From Clostridia bacterium (GTDB lineage Bacteria; Bacillota; Clostridia; UMGS1810), in assembly GCA_017629325.1 (NCBI GenBank), contig JAGBXL010000097.1, forward strand, positions 1 to 8,357: 8,357 bases of DNA. The letters are read 5' to 3'. How positions within the stretch are numbered: the stretch's first letter is position 1; every line of letters starts with the position of its first letter. Shown here one piece after another: positions 1 through 5,631 of the stretch. The notes under the pieces were generated by a model that ran no database searches, was not told the DNA's origin, and worked only from the letters and a program-made list of their open reading frames with translations. Position numbers and translations under genes: made by a program.

Positions 1-119
1 ATACCAACTGCAATAAAATTTATGTTATCGCCTTCGAAACGGGCAACGGTGTAGCCGTTATCATCGTTTGTGAAGATTATATGGGTTAATTCCCCTGTTA
101 CTATATCTTTATTATCCAT
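1..119 (-). CDS. recD2: RecD2-like ATP-dependent DNA helicase, N-terminal fragment (runs off the left edge)
   Basis: Only the first 39 codons are in the window. The protein starts MDNKDIVTGELTHI and continues with IIFTNDDNGYTVARFEG and then an AVG. This order (short strand, I-I-x-x-N-x-x-N-G-Y-T-V, then a strand ending in x-V-G) is the pattern I know from the N-terminal OB-like domain of RecD2/RecD-TraA family helicases. These are 5'-3' SF1 helicases that in Firmicutes act in DNA repair without RecBC. The start ATG (119-117) is well supported by a strong ribosome site, AAGGAGGTG, on the minus strand (133-125), 7 nt upstream after GGAGG. A consensus promoter lies further upstream. The helicase motifs are outside the window, so the call rests on the N-terminal pattern alone. 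The gene is divergent from the phosphodiesterase operon. Confidence 0.72.
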   Translation of the reverse strand, partial: MDNKDIVTGELTHIIFTNDDNGYTVARFEGDNINFIAVG

Positions 120-162
120 GCCGCCACCTCCTTTGCTTTATCCAATAACTAACCATCATAAT

Positions 163-191
163 ATTATACACTTTTTTGAAAAAGCTGTCAA
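163..191 (-). promoter_or_regulatory. Sigma-A promoter for the recD2-like gene
   Basis: On the minus strand a perfect TTGACA (191-186) is followed, after exactly 17 nt, by a perfect TATAAT (168-163). Transcription would start near 156 and give a leader of about 37 nt before the ATG at 119. Both hexamers and the spacer are full consensus, so this should be a strong constitutive housekeeping promoter. No operator-like inverted repeat is evident around it. Confidence 0.85.
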
Positions 192-241
192 ACTGCAAAA
201 GAGCAAAAAACTGTTATATTTTGTAATGTTTTAATGCACCC

Positions 242-270
242 TTGAAATTATTATTATAATATTGTATAAT
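242..270 (+). promoter_or_regulatory. Sigma-A promoter for the yfcE-birA-membrane protein-decarboxylase operon
   Basis: TTGAAA (242-247, 5 of 6 consensus) is followed by a 17-nt spacer and a perfect TATAAT (265-270). The start of transcription is expected near 277, giving a short leader of about 24 nt that contains the ribosome site GGGAGG (290-295). A second TATAAT at 255-260 sits only 7 nt after the -35 and is not correctly spaced. The leader is too short for a riboswitch or attenuator. Confidence 0.8.
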
Positions 271-300
271 TTATCTTGACTTTAAATTGGGAGGAAATGT

Positions 301-753
301 ATGAAATATCTTATTATAAGCGACACACACGGATATATAACAGCAGCCTGCGATGCAATTAAAAAACATTCCCCCGACTACTGCATACATTTGGGTGATG
401 TTGCCCAGGACTGCGAGGACCTTGAAGCAACATTTCCCAGGCAGAAATTTATTTTTGTTAAAGGCAATAATGATGTGTGGCTTAGAAACAATATGTTTCC
501 CGATGAGAGATTTTTTGAGCTTGAAGGAAAAAACTTTTTTCTTACCCACGGGCACAAATATCATGTTAAGTTTGGGCTTGATGCTCTGAAAAAGACGGCT
601 ACAGAGAAAAAGGCAGATATTGTTCTCTATGGGCACACTCATATTCAGAATCTGGAAGAAGACGGCAGACTATTTATATTAAACCCCGGTGCAAGAGGAA
701 AATATGCACTACTCACTATTGATAACGACACTATTAAAGCGGAGCTGTTTTGA
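301..753 (+). CDS. YfcE/MJ0936-type metallophosphoesterase
   Basis: A 150-residue protein of the calcineurin-like phosphoesterase superfamily, YfcE branch, which hydrolyses phosphodiester bonds with two bound divalent metals (often Mn) in the cytosol. All metal-binding motifs are present in order: D8-T-H10, G32-D33, G55-N56-N57-D58, T82-H83-G84-H85 and G111-H112-T113-H114, followed by the family's N-P-G-A turn at 128-131. Length matches stand-alone YfcE proteins (about 150-185 residues). No signal peptide or extra domain is seen. The ATG at 301 has GGGAGG 5 nt upstream and begins with the expected first beta strand MKYLIISDTH. It is the first gene of the operon, and birA begins immediately after its stop. 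The physiological substrate is not known for most family members, and nothing in the sequence fixes it here. Confidence 0.93.
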   Translation: MKYLIISDTHGYITAACDAIKKHSPDYCIHLGDVAQDCEDLEATFPRQKFIFVKGNNDVWLRNNMFPDERFFELEGKNFFLTHGHKYHVKFGLDALKKTATEKKADIVLYGHTHIQNLEEDGRLFILNPGARGKYALLTIDNDTIKAELF

Positions 754-1551
754 ATGGATAAAATTGATATCACCTTGCAGGAAAGCCGTGTGAGGAATAT
801 GCTTAAAACTGAATATATTGGAAAGGATTTTCACTTTTTTGAAGAAACCACCTCAACCTTTGACGCCGCAGACCATATAGCTATTAAAAACGGCAGCGTT
901 TTTTGTGCAAGAAAGCAGACAAACGGAAGAGGCAGACTTGGAAGAAGCTGGGAATCGCAAAACGGCGGAATATATTTTTCAATTATTCTTATGCCCGACG
1001 CAAGATTTAGCGAAGTTCAAATTATGACGGCTCTTTGTGCGGTTGGAATAAGAAGGGCTCTTTCTAAATTCCTGCCCTGCTCTATTAAATGGCCAAACGA
1101 TATAGTTTCAAAAGATGGCAAAAAGATATGCGGTATTCTTACAAAGCTAAAATTTATTGACGACGGAAAAGCAATTGTGAATGTTGGAATAGGTATAAAT
1201 GCCAACACCAAAAAATTTGATGATGAATTAAAGTATGCTTCGTCGGTTGCTTTAATAACAGGAAAAGACATTGATGAAAACCTTGTTTTATGTGGTGCCC
1301 TTGAAGAAGTTGAAAGGTGCATTTCTTTTGAAAATATTTCAGAAACAATAGAAGAATACAAAAAGGAATGTGTTACCCTCGGCAAAAGGGTGAGGGTTTT
1401 ATATGCCACCAGCGGCGAAAGCGTAACCGGGCTATGCGAAGATATTAAAGACGACGGAAGTTTGATAGTTAAAACAGACGAGGGCGAGATTATAAATGTT
1501 AGTTCCGGCGAAGTTTCGGTGAGAGGAATATACGGTGAAAATTATGTTTAA
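754..1551 (+). CDS. birA: Biotin--[acetyl-CoA-carboxylase] ligase, monofunctional (no DNA-binding domain)
   Basis: A 265-residue biotin protein ligase. It makes biotinyl-AMP from biotin and ATP and transfers biotin to a lysine of carrier proteins such as the acetyl-CoA carboxylase BCCP subunit. Visible motifs are the biotin/adenylate loop GRGRLGRSW (58-66, after Q55-T56), G71-G72-I-Y-F-S, K112-W-P-N-D116, G122-K-K124-I-C-G-I-L with the catalytic-type lysine, and N143-V-G-I-G-I-N-A-N. A small SH3-like C-terminal domain follows (about 210-262). The bifunctional BirA of E. coli or B. subtilis has a winged-helix repressor domain of about 60 residues before this core. Here only about 25 residues precede it, so this is a class I ligase that should not bind DNA. 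The ATG directly follows the stop of the upstream gene with no spacer. A weak GGAG (741-744) inside that gene, plus translational coupling, would serve initiation. Confidence 0.95.
   Translation: MDKIDITLQESRVRNMLKTEYIGKDFHFFEETTSTFDAADHIAIKNGSVFCARKQTNGRGRLGRSWESQNGGIYFSIILMPDARFSEVQIMTALCAVGIRRALSKFLPCSIKWPNDIVSKDGKKICGILTKLKFIDDGKAIVNVGIGINANTKKFDDELKYASSVALITGKDIDENLVLCGALEEVERCISFENISETIEEYKKECVTLGKRVRVLYATSGESVTGLCEDIKDDGSLIVKTDEGEIINVSSGEVSVRGIYGENYV
1521..1537 (+). promoter_or_regulatory. Ribosome site that selects a GTG start inside birA
   Basis: AGAGGA (1522-1527) lies 7 nt before GTG (1535-1537), a normal spacing. The nearest in-frame ATG (1544) would be 16 nt away, too far for efficient use. 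The site and start codon lie within the last codons of birA, which points to coupled translation. Confidence 0.65.
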
Positions 1552-2041
1552 AGAAAATGCAAAATGTGAAAAAAGTGCTTTTGGGCCTGCGGTGCTATGG
1601 ATAGTTTTTATGTATGTGTTTTACATAGTATGGGGAATAGGCGAAATTCTTTTGGGAATTAAGCTTCCGTTTATAATAAAGCACCTTGTGATGTGGGCAC
1701 TTACAGGCTATTTTGTGTGGAAGCTTATTTTTAAATTTATGATTGAATTTGAATTTGCTGCAAGAAAAAATGAGTTTACAGCTATGAGAAAGCTTGGCAA
1801 AAAATCACAAGTTGTGTGCTCTGTTAAATATGAAAATATTGAGGTACTTTTAACCGACGAAACAAAAGATAAACTTAAAAATTATAAGATAAGCAAAAAA
1901 TACGATGCCATAAGAGCATTTCAAACAGGAAAAACCATATATATGGTTTACAGATTTGACGGGAAGCTTAATTTATTTAAAATGAAGGTATCGGATCAGA
2001 TGCATGAAAACATTTCTTTGAAGAAAGAGGAAATAAAATGA
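1535..2041 (+). CDS. Small two-helix membrane protein of unknown function
   Basis: A 168-residue protein that I do not recognise by name. A short polar N-terminus (1-17) is followed by two hydrophobic segments, about 18-41 (rich in W, F, V, with G-I-G-E) and about 44-68, separated by a tight turn near K43-L-P. The rest (69-168) is a charged, Lys-rich soluble domain of mixed strand and helix character. It begins E-F-E-F-A-A-R-K-N-E-F and then R-K-L-G-K-K. The layout resembles small clostridial membrane proteins with a PH-like cytoplasmic domain, but that is only an impression. With both ends cytosolic by the positive-inside rule, the C-terminal domain would face the cytoplasm. It starts with GTG, overlaps birA by 17 bp and overlaps the next gene by 4 bp (ATGA), so it is tightly coupled to both. 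Codon use matches its neighbours. The reading frame is very likely real; the function is unknown. Confidence 0.85.
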   Translation: MKIMFKENAKCEKSAFGPAVLWIVFMYVFYIVWGIGEILLGIKLPFIIKHLVMWALTGYFVWKLIFKFMIEFEFAARKNEFTAMRKLGKKSQVVCSVKYENIEVLLTDETKDKLKNYKISKKYDAIRAFQTGKTIYMVYRFDGKLNLFKMKVSDQMHENISLKKEEIK

Positions 2042-3486
2042 AACCACCTATTTTTAATTTGCTTACAAAATATGTTTCAAAGCAAAGAATTAAATTTACA
2101 ACACCCGGTCATAAGGGTAAAATAAGAATGAGAACAGATAACCTTTGTAATATAGATATTGAAAAAATACCCGTTTCCGACAGTAATATGAGTTTGGAAG
2201 AAGTAATTAGAATGAGTGAAACAGAAATTGCGGGGATTTTTTCTGCCTCAAAAAGCTATTATCTCTCCGGTGGTGTTGCAGGAGGAATATATGCTGTTTT
2301 ATCTTCGGTTTGTGCTCCGGGCGACAAAATAATAGTTGACCCCGAATGCGATAAAGCGGTTATAAATGCACTCACCTTTTTAGCTCTTCAGGTTGTGTTT
2401 ATTAAAAGAAGCTACTGCGAAAGATACAGCATAAACGGCGGTATAAGCACTCAAAAGATTGAACGAGCCATAGAAAAATGCCCCGATGCAAAGATGATTA
2501 TTCTAACTTCGCCTACATATTACGGGGTGTGTGCAGGAATTAAAAAGGCAGCACTATGTGCTCACGAAAATGGAATGCTTCTTATGGTTGACGAATCTTA
2601 TGGTGCACACTTTACCTTCTCTCAAAAATCACCTGAGACGGCACTTGAGTGCGGTGCGGATATTGTTATACATTCGCTTTCTAAAACCCTTGGCGGATTT
2701 AAGGGCAGTGCACTACTGCACCTTTCTGAAACAATAGATGCAAGACTTTCATCTACAATAAAAGCAAACCTTGAGATTTATGAGGGAGACAGAGCATCGA
2801 CTGCATTTTTGTGTGCAGCAGAGAACATTTTATTTTATGCCTTTAAAAATTCTGATAAATATGATGTTTTATTTAAAGAGCTTGAAAGAGGCAGAAAAAT
2901 TATAAATTCCAAAACAGATATATTATGGTTTGGAATAGAAAACGGGCTTGGCTGCGATATAAGTGTTACCGATGAAACAAAAATAGTTCTTAATTTTTCG
3001 AATGTTAACATGTCGGCTGCCGAGGCAGCGGTTATGCTTACAGATAAATATGGAATAGAGTGTGATTATGCCGACAGTGAAAATATTGTTTTCTCTGTTT
3101 CGTTATATAACACAGCAAGCGAAATAAGAAAGCTTGTTAATTCTGTTTTAACAGTATCGCGCATTTTAAAGGTAGAGGGCAAAATAAAAGAATTTGAAGG
3201 AGGCCTTGACCTTTTTGACGAAGGACCCAATGCGGTTATGTCGCCCTACAAAGCATTTCACAGCGGTGGTGAGTGGGCTACACCGGAGGCTGCAGTAGGC
3301 AAAATATGCCGAAAAGTTATAAGCAAAATGCCCCAGGGAACACCAATAATTATTCCGGGAGAAAAAATAAGCAAAGAACAGGTGGATATGATTACGGATT
3401 TACAAAATATGGGTGTTACAGTTCACGGGATTGGCGATGACGGAAAGATTGAGGTATTGAGCCTAAGCGATTCATTCTATTTTTAA
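2038..3486 (+). CDS. PLP-dependent Orn/Lys/Arg decarboxylase family protein, divergent active site
   Basis: A 482-residue fold-type I PLP protein of the Orn/Lys/Arg decarboxylase family, similar in size to the short SpeA/YaaO branch (no N-terminal wing domain). Features in order: T-P23-G-H-K-G27 near the N-terminus, S77-G-G-V-A-G-G (cofactor phosphate loop), C92-A-P-G-D-K, S158-P-T-Y-Y-G-V, V184-D185-E-S-Y-G-A-H-F, the Schiff-base lysine K216 in H-S-L-S-K-T, and G250-D-R-A-S-T. The family C-terminal domain follows (about 390-450, M-S-P-Y-K-A-F and G-T-P-I-I-I-P-G-E). Family members usually decarboxylate arginine, lysine or ornithine to polyamine precursors. Here the His residues normally seen in H-K-S, D-E-A-H-G and S-x-H-K are D105, Y188 and S215, so substrate and even decarboxylase activity are uncertain. 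The ATG overlaps the previous stop by 4 bp, with AGAGG (2026-2030) 7 nt upstream. It is the last gene of the operon. Confidence 0.9.
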   Translation: MKPPIFNLLTKYVSKQRIKFTTPGHKGKIRMRTDNLCNIDIEKIPVSDSNMSLEEVIRMSETEIAGIFSASKSYYLSGGVAGGIYAVLSSVCAPGDKIIVDPECDKAVINALTFLALQVVFIKRSYCERYSINGGISTQKIERAIEKCPDAKMIILTSPTYYGVCAGIKKAALCAHENGMLLMVDESYGAHFTFSQKSPETALECGADIVIHSLSKTLGGFKGSALLHLSETIDARLSSTIKANLEIYEGDRASTAFLCAAENILFYAFKNSDKYDVLFKELERGRKIINSKTDILWFGIENGLGCDISVTDETKIVLNFSNVNMSAAEAAVMLTDKYGIECDYADSENIVFSVSLYNTASEIRKLVNSVLTVSRILKVEGKIKEFEGGLDLFDEGPNAVMSPYKAFHSGGEWATPEAAVGKICRKVISKMPQGTPIIIPGEKISKEQVDMITDLQNMGVTVHGIGDDGKIEVLSLSDSFYF

Positions 3487-3493
3487 CAAAGGC

Positions 3494-3524
3494 AAAACAG
3501 GCACACTGACTGTGTCTGTTTTTT
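3494..3524 (+). terminator. Intrinsic terminator of the yfcE-to-decarboxylase operon
   Basis: A hairpin starts 8 bp after the decarboxylase stop. The stem core ACAGGCACA (3497-3505) pairs with TGTGTCTGT (3511-3519) with one G-T wobble, extended by three A-T pairs (3494-3496 with 3520-3522). The loop is 5 nt (CTGAC). A T-run (3519-3524) follows. This is a textbook Rho-independent terminator that separates the two plus-strand operons. Confidence 0.9.
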
Positions 3525-3568
3525 ATTTGAAGAAATATTTCCTCGAATTTACAATTATGTAACTTTGC

Positions 3569-3597
3569 TTGACAATGCACGATAAATAGTGTATTGT
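3569..3597 (+). promoter_or_regulatory. Sigma-A promoter of the topoisomerase operon
   Basis: A perfect TTGACA (3569-3574) is followed by a 17-nt spacer and TATTGT (3592-3597, 4 of 6 consensus). The start of transcription would be near 3604, giving a leader of about 30 nt before the ATG at 3634. The rest of the gap between the terminator and this promoter shows no clear operator or supercoiling-sensor element. The imperfect -10 leaves room for control by supercoiling or an activator, but nothing proves it. Confidence 0.7.
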
Positions 3598-3620
3598 TAT
3601 TATGAATGATACTATATGTT

Positions 3621-3636
3621 GGGGTGGTTTGTAATG
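3621..3636 (+). promoter_or_regulatory. Ribosome site fixing the ParE-like start at ATG 3634
   Basis: GGGGTG (3621-3626) can pair with the anti-Shine-Dalgarno CUCCAC using one G-U wobble, and lies 7 nt before ATG 3634. An upstream in-frame ATG at 3616 has no ribosome site. It would also lie only about 12 nt from the predicted transcript start, and would put the ribosome site inside the coding region. Confidence 0.7.
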
Positions 3637-5619
3637 CCAGGTAAGAAAAAAGAATATTCAAATGAGAGCATTTCCCAGCTTAAAGGTGCCGACAGAGTGA
3701 GGCTGCGTCCGGCAGTTATTTTTGGGTCGGACGGTATTGAGGGCTGCGAACATGCTATGTTTGAAATACTCTCCAACTCTATTGACGAAGCAAGAGAAGG
3801 TCATGGAGATTTAATTGAAATAACCAGATACCTTGACAAATCCATTGAGGTTACAGACTACGGCAGAGGTGTTCCCGTTGACTACAACCCCGTTGAAGAC
3901 AGATACAACTGGGAGCTTGTTTTTTGCGAATTATATGCCGGTGGTAAATATGACAACAATTCGGATTCTAACTATGGATACAGTTTGGGGCTAAACGGTT
4001 TGGGTGCGTGTGCTACCCAGTATGCTTCGGAATATATGGATGTTACCGTTTATAGAGACGGATTTAAATATCAGCTTCACTTTGAAAAAGGTGAAAATGT
4101 TGGCGGACTTTCTAAGGAAGCTTTCCGACACAGACACACAATGACCAAAATCAGATGGAAGCCCGATATTGATGTTTTTACCGATATTGATATTTCGGAA
4201 GAACATTACAGAGATATATTAAAAAAGCAGGCAATTGTTAATAAAGGCTTAACCTTAAGATTTAAAAACGAAATTTCGAGAAATGAATTTGATACCACAG
4301 ATTATGTTTATGAAAATGGGATTGTGGACTATGTAAATGAAATCACCGATGGAAATACAATGACCGATATTAAATATATTGAATGTGAAAGAAAGGGGCG
4401 CGACAGAGAAGACAAGCCCGACTACAAGGTTAAATTATCGTGTGCATTTTGTTTTTCAAACAAGGTATCAAAGCTTGAATACTATCATAACTCAAGCTTT
4501 TTAGAGCATGGCGGTTCGCCTGATAAGGCAGTTACAAATGCTTTTGTTTATACCGTAGACAAATACATAAAACAAATTGGAAAATATACCAAAAGCGAAT
4601 CGAAGATTACATTTAACGATGTTAGAGACTGCTTAATTTTAGTTTCCAACTCGTTTTCAACAATGACAAGCTACGAAAACCAGACAAAAAAAGCTATCAA
4701 TAACAAGTTTATTCAAGATGCAATGACAGAGTTTTTAAGACAAGAACTGGAAATATACTTTATTGAAAACAAGGTTGAGGCAGACAAAATTGCATCACAG
4801 GTTCTGGTTAACAAACGAAGCCGCGAGCATGCTGAAAAGGCGAGAGTTAACATTGCAAAAAAATTAAGCGGCAGTATTGATATTAACAACAGAGTGCAGA
4901 AATTTGTTGACTGCAGAACAAAAGATGTTTCAAAAAGAGAAGTTTATATTGTTGAGGGTGATTCAGCCCTTGGTTCGTGTAAGCTTGCAAGAGATGCGGA
5001 ATTTCAGGCTATTATGCCAATAAGAGGTAAAATTCTTAACTGCTTGAAGGCTGAATACGATAAGATTTTTAAAAGCGAGGTTATTGTTGACCTTATGAGA
5101 GTTTTGGGCTGCGGAGTTGAAATCAATTCAAAGTATAACAAAAATCTTTCGCTTTTTGACATTGACAATTTAAGATGGGACAAGGTTATTATCTGTACTG
5201 ATGCCGATGTTGACGGATACCAGATAAGAACGCTTATTTTAGCTATGCTATATCGCTTGGTGCCCACACTTATTGAAAAGGGCAAGGTTTTTATTGCGGA
5301 ATCTCCCCTATTTGAAATAACAGCTAAGGATAAAACATATTTTGCATACACAGAAAAAGAAAAGGCAGATATATTAAAGAAACTAAGTGGTACTAAATGC
5401 ACGGTTCAAAGGTCAAAAGGTCTTGGTGAAAACGACCCTGAGATGATGTCGCTAACCACTATGAAACCAGAAACAAGACGCCTTATAAAAGTAAACAGCG
5501 AGGAAGCACAAAAAACGGCAGAGGTCTTTGACCTGCTACTCGGCGACAATCTTACAGGCAGAAAAGACTACATAGCCTCTAATGGTCATATGTATCTTGA
5601 AATGCTTGACTTAAGTTAA
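3634..5619 (+). CDS. parE: Type IIA DNA topoisomerase subunit B (GyrB/ParE-like), divergent clostridial type
   Basis: A 661-residue ATPase subunit. GHKL domain: E44-I-L-S-N48-S-I-D51-E (catalytic Glu and Mg-binding Asn), D75-Y-G-R-G-V-P81, and the lid Y101-A-G-G-K then G119-L-N-G-L-G. Transducer: Q350-T-K352, the ATP-contacting lysine loop. TOPRIM: E441-G-D-S-A445, P462-I-R-G-K-I-L-N, D523-A-D-V-D527-G. Subunit A-contacting tail: Q592-R-S-K-G-L-G-E and T608-T-M-x-P-E-T-R. These acidic residues hold the Mg ions for strand cleavage. Length is that of ParE/short GyrB, without the GyrB insertion of Proteobacteria. Several usually invariant residues differ: N121 where GyrB/ParE have His (G-L-H-G-V-G), G-G-S-P at 293-296 for G-G-T-H, and Q530 for His in D-G-x-H-I. 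The start at 3634 is preferred over ATG 3616 because of its ribosome site. It forms an operon with the subunit A gene 12 bp downstream. The symbol parE means topoisomerase IV-like; orthology with B. subtilis ParE is not established. Confidence 0.92.
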   Translation: MPGKKKEYSNESISQLKGADRVRLRPAVIFGSDGIEGCEHAMFEILSNSIDEAREGHGDLIEITRYLDKSIEVTDYGRGVPVDYNPVEDRYNWELVFCELYAGGKYDNNSDSNYGYSLGLNGLGACATQYASEYMDVTVYRDGFKYQLHFEKGENVGGLSKEAFRHRHTMTKIRWKPDIDVFTDIDISEEHYRDILKKQAIVNKGLTLRFKNEISRNEFDTTDYVYENGIVDYVNEITDGNTMTDIKYIECERKGRDREDKPDYKVKLSCAFCFSNKVSKLEYYHNSSFLEHGGSPDKAVTNAFVYTVDKYIKQIGKYTKSESKITFNDVRDCLILVSNSFSTMTSYENQTKKAINNKFIQDAMTEFLRQELEIYFIENKVEADKIASQVLVNKRSREHAEKARVNIAKKLSGSIDINNRVQKFVDCRTKDVSKREVYIVEGDSALGSCKLARDAEFQAIMPIRGKILNCLKAEYDKIFKSEVIVDLMRVLGCGVEINSKYNKNLSLFDIDNLRWDKVIICTDADVDGYQIRTLILAMLYRLVPTLIEKGKVFIAESPLFEITAKDKTYFAYTEKEKADILKKLSGTKCTVQRSKGLGENDPEMMSLTTMKPETRRLIKVNSEEAQKTAEVFDLLLGDNLTGRKDYIASNGHMYLEMLDLS

Positions 5620-5631
5620 GGAGGGACAGAT

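Noticed and set aside
255..260. Second TATAAT upstream of the phosphoesterase
   Set aside because: It is only 7 nt from the TTGAAA box, with no other -35 at a suitable distance; the TATAAT at 265-270 has the 17-nt spacing.
271..642. Minus-strand open frame of 123 codons opposite the phosphoesterase
   Set aside because: It overlaps a gene with complete catalytic motifs, has no recognisable domain, and reads as the antisense of that gene.
1017..1409. Minus-strand open frame of 130 codons inside birA
   Set aside because: Antisense of a clear biotin ligase; low-complexity, Ser- and Phe-rich translation with no motif and no ribosome site evident.
3616..3633. Upstream ATG extending the ParE-like protein by six residues
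   Set aside because: No ribosome site precedes it, and the good ribosome site for ATG 3634 would lie within the extension.
3416..3661. Minus-strand open frame across the decarboxylase end, terminator and topoisomerase start
   Set aside because: It spans a strong terminator and a promoter of the plus strand, and its translation has no recognisable pattern.
5004..5402. Minus-strand open frame of 132 codons inside the ParE-like gene
   Set aside because: It covers the TOPRIM region of the real gene on the other strand; the translation is Ser/Ile-rich and has no family signature.
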